Source: Hsuehochloa calcarea
Lineage: Eukaryota > Streptophyta > Magnoliopsida > Poales > Poaceae
Assembly: GCA_036346395.1 (NCBI GenBank)
Contig: CM070594.1
Coordinates: 57,521,519-57,585,518, forward strand
Reading direction: 5' to 3'
DNA length: 64,000 nucleotides
Shown here: in pieces, positions 33,966 to 44,603 of the stretch
How positions within the stretch are numbered: the first letter of the stretch is position 1
Layout of the letters: the number at the start of each line of letters is the position of its first letter
The notes under the pieces: model-generated
Databases searched by the model: none
Told to the model about the DNA's origin: nothing
What the model saw: the letters and a program-made list of their open reading frames with translations, nothing else
Translations under genes and position numbers: made by a program

Positions 33966-36964
33966 AGCCAACAGACATCAATTTTGTTCACATGAAACTT
34001 GTTCTGAATTAGGTTGTTCTGGCCTTATGGTGAATTGAAACCATTACATGAAACTTGTTCAGGTGAATTGATGTATGTTGATGTTTGATTTTGCTTTCAT
34101 ATATTCATATGTTTGTAACTCCTAAGTCATAACTCATATATTCATATATTGACTGTTTTACAGTCGTAGAGCGAGGATGCAGATTGGGAGGATATGGCTG
34201 ATGATGAGGAGGGAGAACAAGGACATATTTCGGTGCATTCTTCAAGTTCGAATGATGATGAACAAGTTGTGACTTTGACAAAAGATGGCACCGTGTCTTA
34301 AGGAAGGTCAAAGAGGGGGGCAAAAATGCAGCAGAGATCTCCAAAGGCAACTGGGAGACAAAAACAAAGATCAGATTGTTGGAAGATTTTTAAGGTGGTG
34401 ACTGTTCCATCCATGACAAAGAAAGGGGAGATCGATACAAGGGCAAAGTGTAGGTTTTGCTACAAACTCATGTCTTACAAGCAAAGAGGAGCTACTTCAC
34501 ATCTGATGAGGCACATACTAAGGTGCACGCCATATCAGAACAAGGTGGCTAAGTTGAAGGCTCAAGCTAATCTCAACTTTGGTCCTGCCATGGCAGATGA
34601 GATTGGTTTACCTCTTATTGCCACTCCTAAGGAATATGATCAAGATGAAACTCGTTGAATCATTGCTAAGATGATAATTGTCCATGAGTATCCTTTTAGG
34701 ATGGTTGAGCACACTTGGTTTAATGTTTTGATGCATTACTTAAATCCATCTTATCAATCCATCCGTAGAAAGACGATAAGAAGTGAATGCATCAAGATTT
34801 ATGATTCAGAGAGGGAAGTCCTTAGGAAGAGTCTCAGAAGTGTCTCCCATATAAGTTTAACTTGTGATTTGTGGTCCTCTAACCAAAACCTTTGCTACAT
34901 GAGTTTGGTAGCACATTATATAGATAAAAATTGGGTTATGCAATGTCGTGTGCTGAACTTTATTGAGTTGGATCCTCCACACAGCGGGATTGTCATAGTT
35001 CAGGCTGTCTTTGATTGCATTGCTGAATAAAAGATAAATGATAAGATTATCACACTTACTCTTGATACTGCTTCCTCAAATACTGCTGTTGTACGTAGTT
35101 TAATGGCCAAGTTTGCTGCTAGAGGATCAACTCGCTTCATTGCCAAGTATTTTCATGTCCGATGTTGTTCTCATATAGTGAACTTTGTCGTAAATGATGG
35201 CATTGTACTATTAGCACCTTTGATAAACAAGCTTAGGGAAATAGTGAAGTATATAAAGAAGTCTCCATCTCGTATACACAAATTCTTACAAATTTGTTCA
35301 TTACTTACTTTGCAAATTGGTCTTGGGTTGAGCCTTGATGTGTCCGCACGATGAAGTTCCCCGTATAAAATGTTGTCAGTCTGCATTGCTTATAAGGACA
35401 CTTTAGTGTGTTATGTCGACACAAATGCAAATTACCAATGGCAGCCATCAGGCGAAGATTGGACATTGTATGAGAAAATTGCACCAATATTGAAGTCCTT
35501 GGCTGAAGTGACTAGTGCATTTTCTGGATCAACTTATCCAAAGATAATTATTTTTATCCTTAGATAGTTAATGTGAAGGTTGCATTAAGAGCTGCAATTG
35601 CTTCTGGAGATGATTATTTGAAGCTCATGGCTGTTGTAATGTTGGAAAAGTTTGACAAGTATTGGGAAGATAAGAACAATGTCATGGTCCTTGCTACTAT
35701 TCTTGATCCTAGGGTTAAGATGAGATTCATTGGTTGGTGCTTTAACCAAATGTATGAGCCCTCAAAGACTACAAATAAGCTTGATGATGTGAAGGTCGAG
35801 TTGGAAGATTTGTATTCACAGTTCAAGATGGATCATTGGCACAACAAGGTGTCTAGTAGAGGTGATGTAACCTCCTCTTCAGCTATATGTACAAGCAGCT
35901 CTTTATCCTCAGTCTCATCTCACTTTCAGTCATTCTAGTGTTCCACTTCTACCGAGCCTTCAAAGTCAGAGTTGCTTATCTATCTAGATGAAGTGAATGA
36001 AAGTTTAGATAACAAGGGCTTCAAATTGCTTGAGTGGTGGAACTTGAATGAACATAGATTCCCGGTAGTGTCAAAGGTGGCTAAGAATTTCTTAACTATA
36101 CCAGCTAGAAGTGTATCTTCAGAATCAACTTTCAGTGTTGTAGGTAGAGTACTAGATGACTATCAGAGTTCTCTACGTCCGGCTATGTAAGATCAAGGAG
36201 GCCGACTAGAGGGGGGTGAATAGGTGGTTTTAAAAAATCTTTCGGCTAAAACCAATTAATAATGCGGAAGTTAAAAAATCTTTTGGCAAACACCAAAAGA
36301 AATAAATCTTAACTCTCACTTGAACTAATCAAGTGTCTAAACTCAAGTGGATACACAATACACTACCTAAGGCAACACATGCACTTAGAGTTTGCTCTCC
36401 AAGCTAACTAAGTGCAACACATGCACATAAGAGATGAGAGGCTTGCTCTTAGCTCAAGGGACTCAATAGAGGTTCAACAATAACAGCAGCACAAAAACAA
36501 CAACCTCCTCCAACCAGTCAAGGTGGGTATTTATAGCCCACACTCAAAAACTAGCCGTTGGAGGAAAGATTCCCTCGAATCTGACAAGGGCCGGTCTGAC
36601 CGCCAACAAATGGCCGGTCGGACCGCCCATACGCCAACGGCTATAAAAACTAGCCGTTGGACTCACGGCCGGTTGGACCGCCAACCAATGGCGGTCGGAT
36701 CATTGCGATATCGGTCGGACCACCAAGGAGAACTTGCAGCATCCGAAATGGTGTTTCTCTGGAAAAATTGTATTGCGAAAACTCCAGTACTTCCGCTCTC
36801 CGGTAGTACCGTTTATTTAACGACGGTACTACCGCACAGAGAATTATCTCAAGAGGCCACCGGTCCGACCGCCCAACACATAGCGGTCCGACCGATTTGG
36901 CACCGGTCAGATCGGTCCACACCGGCAGTTTGACCGCCAGACCACAGAAACTTCACACTTTCAT

Positions 36965-37340
36965 TTCACTCAAATGACAAAACACATTCGCCTATTTGAG
37001 TGCATTTCCAACAAAGTTTCAAAGATGATATTCTCAACAAGTTGCAAAACACATTTGCCAACCTTTAGAATACTCACCACAAGGAATAAGGTACATGGAC
37101 TTACACCATTTGCAAAACACATTTGCAAACTTAAGTCACATGCTACAAGAAATCAAATATGAGCATCAACTATTTGTAAAACACATTCGCAAATAATAGC
37201 ATCATGCCACAAGACTAAGGTGTATGGACTTCAACCATTTGTAAAACACATTTACAAACTATAGTCCCATGCTACAAAGATTAAATGCATGAGCCTCGGC
37301 TATTTGCAAAACACATTCGCAAATAATAGCTCCATGCATA
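36965..37340 (+). repeat. LTR subrepeats: AAAACACATTTGCAAAC type
   Basis: Units containing CATTTGCAAAACACATTYGC recur at least six times, spaced 60-100 bases apart, in the solo LTR. Confidence 0.8.
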
Positions 37341-37499
37341 GATGAGCTAGAGCAAACACAATGAGCTATCAACACATGACTAACTCAAGCTACTAGTCAA
37401 GACCCCTCTTAATAGTACGACAACCTATACTAGCAATCCGGTCTTCCAACCAAACTCCAAGACCGGTAAAAGACTAGGAACACATCCTTAGCCCTAGCT

Positions 37500-37880
37500 T
37501 GATGATGCACATCATCGCTTCAAGTTCAGTCCTTGACTTTGACAATCATCAACACATGATGATCTCTTTGCTTCGGATCTTATCTTGAATATGCATCAAC
37601 TCATGATGCATTCTTCACTCGATCTCCATCAACACATGATGGGTATTCTCTTGACTTGATGTGCATCAACACATGATGCATCATTTACTCCAAGTCTTGA
37701 TATGCATCAACATATGATGCATCCTTTATTAGACCTCCATCAACATATGATGGGTCTTCTCTTTAAACATCATCGACACACGATGATTCCCATTTCTTCA
37801 AGCTCTTCATGTGCATCAACACATGATGCATTCTTTACTTGAATCTTGACTTGATGATCAACTCATGATCATCTCAAGTC
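37500..37880 (+). repeat. LTR subrepeats: CATCAACACATGATGCAT type
   Basis: At least nine units of a short near-palindrome (ATCAACACATGATG) are spaced by 25-60 bases. Each unit could form a small hairpin (CATCA..TGATG). Confidence 0.85.
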
Positions 37881-38064
37881 TTCATCACCCTGGAACATAA
37901 CCTATTCATCCAACTTATGAAAAATGTTAGTTCCACAATATGATTATCACTAATTACCATACCATTAACTCATAATGGTGGGACAAAATACTTCAATCTT
38001 TCCCTTTTTTTGGGAAATTGATGATAACCACTTCAATTGCTCATAAATTGAATTTAGATAATGT

Positions 38065-38230
38065 AACACAACATGAGTATATATAAACTACACAAGTTCT
38101 ATATACTCCAACATGAGTATGCAAGATCTACACAAGTTCTACATACTCAAAACATGAGTATACAAGAACTACATAAGTTCTATATACTCAAAACATGAAT
38201 ATACAAAAACTACACAAGTTTTGTATACTC
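38065..38230 (+). repeat. LTR subrepeats: ACATGAGTATACAAGAACTA type
   Basis: Four to five units of about 45 bases, each with ACATGAGTAT, CTACACAAGTTCT and TATACTC. Confidence 0.85.
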
Positions 38231-39887
38231 AAACGGATATGTTTCAAAGTAAAGATCCTTAATATATGTGGAAAACGGAATATGGATCAATACTAATAAA
38301 ATCATAAAATATAGAATAAACTCCTCCTAAATGTGTGCATACACAAATGTGTAATAAGATCATATGCACATATTCAAGTTAAACTTATGATTGAGTTCAA
38401 TCTATATTTTGGATCCGAGGAATGCAACAATATATAAGATTAAGATGTCGATTGCATACCTCGTTGAATTTCACATTTATATCCAAATGAGACTACACAA
38501 AATAACACTGGACAAGAGAGTTAGTCTCATAATTGGATTTGTCATTAATCACCAAAATATTTCATTAATTCATAATGGCGGGTCTAGATCCTTCAAGCTA
38601 TGGTTCAGTATTTGGTGTGTGCCTCTAGCTGGATAAGAGGTCGGTGCATTTGATGACATGAGACCTCCTATATTTGTGGTAGGTTCTTGCATACTTTAAT
38701 ATGTCTTTTCGAATATTTTTTGTTCATATCATGGCTAACTCGATTATTATTGCTATTTTAAGGACGAAGATGATGAGGATGATGTTGAAACCATTCTATT
38801 TCCTCAAAGCATCATAGAGAGCAATTAGTGGGTTCTACTACTTCTAAGTGCTCTTTTACTTCATTGGTGCATAACAAATATTCAATATTCTGTAAGATGG
38901 ACTATTAAAATATGTACATTAGCATAACAAATATACAATATTTTTGGTTGACAACTTGTTCGATAACAAATGTACAATGTTTTTTTTCAATATGCATAAT
39001 GTTCTGTAAGATGTCATTACCAACTTGGGCATATGTTAAAATATGAACATATTTTTTTTGGCTGACAACTTGTTACAGTTTCAATGCTGATGTATGTACA
39101 ACTTCAAAATCCAAATTCAGTTGTGCAGTTCTTCTTGTGGTTGCAAGTGTGCAACTTGCAAATGCTTACATGCTTTGCTTTGTTTCCACTTACCAGGTCA
39201 CTGCAGAAACAAAGGCAGAAACGAAGCTAAAGGATGGCAGAGTGCTCGAAGCTGATTTTTGTTGCGTCCAGACCGCTCATGAGGACCTTTTGTTTTGTTT
39301 GGTCGTGTGGTTTTGAGTTTAGACTTTAGACTGTTATTTTGGACTGTTATGTTGATTTGGATGCACTGTTATGTTGATATGGATGGACTGTTGAATATTA
39401 AGTGTTAAGTCTTTCTATTAAATGGGTTATGATGACATTGATGTTGACATGGATGGACAGTTATGTTGACATGGATGTTGGATGGACCATTGTATATGGA
39501 CTGTTATGTTGACAATGGCAATGATGGTATGTTAAATATCAAGTGTTATATTGAATTAAATAGATTATGTTGAATGAATAGATGTAAACTTGTGATTTAG
39601 TCATGTATTTCTTTAAGAAAATGTTGTTCCTAGGCCTGGACCCTGCATCTCTACCATTCTGCATTGCACCTGTCATTCTGTATCGAATTTTGTGTTCTCT
39701 GGCTGGTTTCTGGCTTCGAGCCGTGAGCTGAGCCGCTCGCAGACAAACCCTTCCTAGCTCGCGAGCCAGCTCGAGCCGAGCTTAGCTGAGCTGCCCTCCT
39801 AGCTCGTGCTCAAAATGAGCCGAGTCGAGCCACCTGTTGAAACGAGCTTGGGCAAGCCTGGCTCGAGCCGGCTCGTTTCCAGCCCTA

Positions 39888-40747
39888 GACGAAACACAAC
39901 CGAGGGGGGTATTATCACATGTACCCTGATCAAATAGGAAATTCTTAGTTTATTTGCCGGTTTAATGTGGATGACATTATTTAATACTGCATTGTACCAT
40001 AGGCTAGATAAGCTTGTCCATAAACCAACAGAGGAAAATGCTTGACATGCAGATCATATAATACCGTAACCATATCCTTCGACTTGTGTGCAAATGTGCG
40101 AGAGCGAGACTACGATGCCAACACGAGTAAGTAGGCGGCAACCTAACCCTAGCAGTATAAGCACCAGGCCTCCATGGTCTATCAACTCACTGAGCCACCC
40201 AGAGCAGCGAGGGGTGGCGATAGCGATGGTTGATACTCAAATTTGAAGCTGCGAGTGCAAGATAAAAAAAAGAAAAAAAAATCAAAGAAAAAACCATCAG
40301 CTGTTTTTTTTAATGAAGAAATAGTGTTATAAATAATATTCACAAATAATGTTGCAAATATTTTTAAATAGTGTTGAAAACATTGTTCATACAAACAGTG
40401 CTATGAGCGTGTAAGGTGTTGTACCGTGTAATTTACGCACTGACCCATCAAAGATCCTGAAAACATTTAACTAATGCTTTCTTGCCCCCACATTATTTTA
40501 ATCTGTGCTTAAGATGGCCATCCATTTCTTGGGAGGCTCCGACCCCCTAAAAACAAACCAAAGGATTGGCCGGAGCGAAAAGCTAATCGATTAATTAGCC
40601 CTGTAATCACTCGAGCAAACCCGATTAGATTATGGACTAATCAGAACAGGGTGCCGCTTTTTGGAGCCATCGTGTAGCCGTTTTGTTTCGTGCAGCATGG
40701 CCGGTGGGGCCTGCACGTCCCAATGGACGTCCTAGCCCTAGGACACA
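39888..40747. other. spacer between two hAT elements, nothing recognised
   Basis: It starts with the decayed right target duplication of the large hAT (39888-39895). An A-rich stretch is at 40262-40290. No gene or repeat end is identified. The sequence would have been contiguous with 32743 before the hAT inserted. Confidence 0.4.
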
Positions 40748-40755
40748 GACAAGAT
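40748..40755 (+). other. 8-bp target-site duplication GACAAGAT (left copy)
   Basis: A perfect match to GACAAGAT at 42478-42485 directly after the right terminus of the element. Confidence 0.92.
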
Positions 40756-42477
40756 TAGGGATGGCAATCGGGCGCGGCGGGTACAGGTAGTGCTCGCCCA
40801 TACCCATGCCCGCGGCCCCAATTTCCCCCCACGGGTATGCCCGCGAAGGACAACGGGCGAAGAACCACGCCCATGCCCGTCGCCCGCGGGTACCCGTCGC
40901 CCGCGGGCATGCCCGTTTACCCGCGAATAATGCACCGTCGCCCGTGGGTACCCATCGCCCACGGGTACCCATCGCCCGCTGACTGTTCCATTTGGTCTCA
41001 TCTGGTTCATCCCCAAAGTACCCATGACTCCCATGGACTGCATCCCTTGCAGAGCTTGAGCTGCATTGGCAGTATTAAATTGTGCACCTTGTACTATGCC
41101 CTTTGGCCTTGGCTTCAATAAGAGGAAAGGTCAATTACTCTCCTAGGATTATAACCAGCTGGTTGTAGTTACCATAAACTGAAAACATCTTCCCCTCATA
41201 ATTATAATTTATTAATAGAATAAGTTCTTCAGTTCTTGAATTCTTTGCAAGCGCAATCACAAATATTTACTAATAGAATAAGTTCTTGAGCGATTCCAAA
41301 TCTAATACAGATCTTCAGTTTTATTTGTTTTGCAATGCACCATAGCACCCAGGAGGTTACCTCCATCCATCCCTTCATGTCATGGGAGCAATCAAAAGTT
41401 CAAAACCTTTAAAAGAATGCAAAATTCTGGATCCACACCTCATTTCATTTTAAATCTTAATTGATGGGTAAATGTAAGTTTTAACCAGACTCTCAATTCC
41501 ACTTAAATAACTTCGATTTTTCATACCTACTCTTCCACAATTTCTTTGTGCAGAATTTGAACCCAAATTCACTGTGCGATCATCTGTGATCGAGCCCGTA
41601 GTGCACCGCAGAGGTGTGTTGCCTCGCCTTGCGGCATCCCAGTGCCTCGCCAAGCATGGCTGCTGCCGCTGCCATCGCTGCTGCTTGCCCACTCGCCATC
41701 CGCCACCCGAGAAGCTCATCGCCCACCGTACATCCCGGCGCCGCAGTGTGTACTACTAAGCTGGCGGCAGCAAGCAAGCGGGACGCCAACCCGAGGGGTG
41801 GATCTAGCCGGCTCACGGCGGCCGACCGCCACTGTGTGGCGGCGGCGCTGAATCGAGGCGGCCGCGATCGGAAGTCCATGGATCCATCGCTCCGGCAGTT
41901 GCGACCAGTCAGTGCGGGAGAGATAGCGGAGAGGTCGGAGGCGGTGGGGACGAGGATTTGGGGTTGAGGAGGGTTAGGGTTGCGGTTTTGCGGGTGGAGA
42001 CGGAGGCGCGTGGTCGGGTTGTGGAGAGGTCATGGCGGCTATGGACGCGGATCGCCATGGCAGGCGGGTATAAGCGTTTGATGGCGGTAGTCGGAGATCT
42101 CGGAGCTTTGGACTTCGGAGGGAGTCTGGCCGCTGGCGGTCGGAGGCGATCTGGTGGAGGGATAGCAGTGGGGGGAGTCTGCGAGGGAGAAGTCTGCGAG
42201 GGAGACGAGAGGGAAACTGGGAGGCGGCTGAACAGCCGAAGTGGATGTGGGACGGTGGGAGGTGGGAGTTAGGGTTTTGTTTTTATATGGTGTATATGAC
42301 GGGTAAACGGGCGAAGCGGGTACGGGTGGAGCTTACCCATGCCCGCGCCCGTTTACCCGATGGGTAAGTTTTTGTGCCCATTTTTATACCCGTGGGCAAA
42401 GAAAGACGCCCATACCCACCTCCATTAGGGTATTCGCCCATGGGCACACGGGTAATCGGGTACAATTGCCATCCCTA
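40756..42477. mobile_element. non-autonomous hAT element (1722 bp) with possible captured gene fragment
   Basis: The termini are TAGGGATGGCAATCGGGC at the left and CAATTGCCATCCCTA at the right, flanked by a perfect 8-bp duplication. Subterminal regions (40780-40980 and 42300-42460) carry many CGGGTACCC and GCCCGTTTACCCG motifs in both orientations. There is no transposase. On the minus strand, 40985-41118 encodes a methionine/glutamine-rich stretch, AAQALQGMQSMGVMGTLGMN then QMRPNG, that looks like a piece of a host protein. The interior 41570-42270 is GC-rich with overlapping open frames. Confidence 0.88.
40985..41118 (-). pseudogene. gene fragment inside the hAT element (possibly Mediator subunit 8-like)
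   Basis: A minus-strand frame starts MKPRPKGIVQGAQFNTANAA and continues ALQGMQSMGVMGTLGMNQMR. It ends where the terminal CGGGTACCC repeats of the transposon begin. The Ala/Met/Gly/Gln-rich sequence resembles the low-complexity C-terminal half of a plant Mediator-type protein, from memory MED8. That identification is tentative. The coding piece is too short to act on its own. Confidence 0.4.
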
Positions 42478-42485
42478 GACAAGAT

Positions 42486-44390
42486 AGCTCCGCCTCTAAA
42501 AGGCACGGACACGCTAGGTGGTGTCGGCCCATCGATGAACGGATGAGGGGAATCCGAATCCCTAAAGGACGGACGAGCGAGGTTCGGTCCTCCGATTCGG
42601 CGACGTGTCGAATGTTGCTAGTTCTGCGTCTTATTTTTGCTATTGTTTTTAGGAGAAAGGTAGATTTGCTAATAACAATGTCAACATTACCGTTTTAGTC
42701 ACAAACTAATGTAAAAGAGAAAGGAAGAAAAAAGAAAAAGAATACCGCCGACGAGAGGATATCCTCACTAAAGAATTGGTGAGAGTAACAGAATTAACAA
42801 AAACAGTGTAAAAATAGTGCCATGTGATTCCTTATAGTCGGATCGGCAGATCTCTTCAGTTGTTGGGACGGAGGAGCCCGGCAGCGCCGTAGCGCGCTTG
42901 ACCGCCCTGCTTCGCGCAAAATAACCGGATTAAGAGGTGACAAGCGGTAGCTGCACTGTAGCAGCACGACAAACGTACGGCAAGGAGCGTGGGGCGGAAC
43001 CCATGCCTCGAGTCAGTCAGTTGTTTTAGCCCAAATTCAAATTTTAACTGTCAAAGTAGGTTGATCAATTATGATTTTAGCTGCTATTTTTTTGCTAAAC
43101 CTCGGGCCATTGCCTGAGAGACTCGAGGCCCAGCTCTGCCCCTGCGTGCACGTAACCGAGCTTTTCTTTCACGAGGCAGACGAAGCTTGACCTGTAGTAT
43201 TCCATCAGCTAATAATGACAACAATGCAACGACACCGAGAGGCAGTGGAGGGGAGGGCGCACCGCGCAAAGAAAGCCTTTGTGTTTAAACACGACGCATA
43301 TACATTGCGTGCATATACTACGAGTAAAACCCACCCACATGTCATGACTCATTTACACACGATTAAAAACCGCCTATGCAAAACTCAATACTCGTGCACG
43401 GTGGTCTGTATTGGGTGGTCTTTGATACAGTACAAGTCTATCGTGTTTCGGGGCACATCGTGCCGTGCTGGCCCGTTTCACCTCCGATTAGACCTAGGCA
43501 CGGCCCAAAGCCCGCCATGCAGGGGCCGTACTATGCCGGCCCAAGCTCAGCTCTAAGTAACTATAGACGCCTAGAAAGACGACAGCCGCGGCCGTCGCCT
43601 AGGAAGATAAATACACCAGTGCCCCATCTACGCCCACTCAGAGAGGAAGGGAGGGGGCGGCCGATGGTGCGTGGGGAGGGAAGGCGGCGATCGGTGGTGC
43701 GTGGGAGGGAGGCAGTTGGAGTTGGAGGGAGGGGAATCAGCGAATGTAATTAGGGATTGAGAATTTGGGAGTCGGAACTTGGGAGAAAGTGTTGGGGATG
43801 GGGGTTGGGGGAGGCCGGGAGGCCAGGAGGGATGTTGGGGCCAGACTAGGTGGTAGAAGGGGGTGATTTGTTAGGCCAAAACGATATGGGAGAGTGATTG
43901 GACCAGACCGAGGGATGGATTAGACTAGTACTGGAAGGTTGGACCTATTTCATAGCGTACCGGCTCAGGCACGACCCAACTAGCCGTGTCGTACCGTGCC
44001 ACCTAACTGCCCGCATTCTCAGGCGTAGCCCGTCTCACCATTCGTACTGTGCCGATCTAACCCATCATATATCGTACTGTGCCGTATTTAAACCGTGTCA
44101 TACCAACTAATCCTTGAATCGGCCCGAAAAAGCACGACTCAAAACCCAACTCTAGGCCTACCTAACACGACACTAGGCACCCAAACCGAAGAAACGGGGA
44201 TTCCGGCTACTCTACCTTTGCAAACAGAAACAATCTCGAAGAATTTTGGAAAGAGCAAAAGATGGGAGAGAGAACGGGGGAAAGCACGGCGATTTGTTTT
44301 ATTTTTCTCTCAACCGCGCGGCGCCGCTCTGCTCTCGAGTCTGAAGTGAACTCCGGAGAAGTCCAAAGTCCACACGAGCACTGACGACCC
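42486..44390. other. intergenic region with a probable decayed DNA transposon
   Basis: At 43440-44165 the motifs CGTGCCGTGCTGGCCC, AGGCACGGCCC and GGCACGACCC, with ATCGGCCCGAAAAAGCACGA near the right end, resemble the subterminal GC-rich repeats of grass transposons. No terminal pair or target duplication could be fixed. The rest, including 42650-43300, shows nothing recognisable. Confidence 0.4.
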
Positions 44391-44603
44391 ATCCCGTGCG
44401 CCCACGTCTCCCGCTACAAAATCCGAGCCCTCCGTTGCTCCCCTTCCCACCCTTTTTTATCCATTTCCCCCCGCCGCCTCCTCTCCTCCCGCTCCTCCCC
44501 GCTGTAAGCTCTCCGCGCCATCGCCGCTAGGGTTTCTCAGTCCTCGCCATCTCCGGTGCGAAGCTTCTAGTAGATCCTTCTACGCCCCCCCTTTGCCGTA
44601 GCA

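Larger units (their letters stand above)
36186..38595 (-). repeat. solo copia LTR (2.41 kb) inserted in the hAT transposase
   Basis: The plus strand begins TGTAAGATCAAGGAGGCC, then GACTAGAGGGGGGTGAATAG, and ends TAGATCCTTCA, so the LTR is in minus orientation (start TGAAGGATC, end GATCTTACA). The flanks GGCTA (36181-36185) and AGCTA (38596-38600) form a 5-bp target duplication with one mismatch, and the hAT reading frame resumes directly after it. No gag or pol is present, so it arose by LTR-LTR recombination. It holds three blocks of tandem subrepeats. Confidence 0.85.
34164..38828 (+). pseudogene. hAT transposase (BED zinc finger, RNase H-like core, dimerisation domain), broken
   Basis: An acceptor at 34163 opens an acidic N-terminal exon (DADWEDMADDEEGEQ). 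A single stop near 34297 precedes a BED finger with CRFCYKLMSYKQRGATSHLM and HILRC. The catalytic region shows ISLTCDLWSS (first Asp), LTLDTASSNT (second Asp) and HVRCCSHIVNFVV (C/H-H motif). Further on are VLATILDPRVKMRFI and the dimerisation domain FPVVSKVAKNFLTIPARSVS and SESTFSVVGRVL. The gene is cut after SLRPA by an LTR (36186-38595). The last residues resume at 38601 (VCASSWIRG). A short intron (about 38675-38760) leads to the acidic end DEDDEDDVETILFPQ with its stop at 38826-38828. Several internal stops occur (after ETR, AE, SAR, ILR and SF). It is Ac/RICESLEEPER-like. Confidence 0.88.
32744..39887 (+). mobile_element. large hAT DNA transposon with inverted termini, interrupted by a solo LTR
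   Basis: The termini are TAGGGCTGGAAAAAAGCT at the left and GCTCGTTTCCAGCCCTA at the right. Subterminal regions on both sides are full of GAGC(C)GGCTCG motifs (32770-32870 and 39715-39875). It carries a plus-strand transposase gene with all hAT parts. Without the 2410-bp LTR at 36186-38595 the element would be about 4.7 kb, normal for an autonomous hAT. The 5' non-coding part includes a GC-rich block (32890-33560) and a minisatellite. Stops in the transposase show it is inactive. Confidence 0.85.

Noticed and set aside
37500..37880. Regularly spaced short palindromes resembling a CRISPR array
   Set aside because: Spacing is irregular, the units are degenerate, they lie in an LTR, and the genome is a plant.
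43440..44165. A complete transposon with defined ends
   Set aside because: GC-rich subterminal motifs are visible but no matching termini or target duplication could be found, so only a general note is given.
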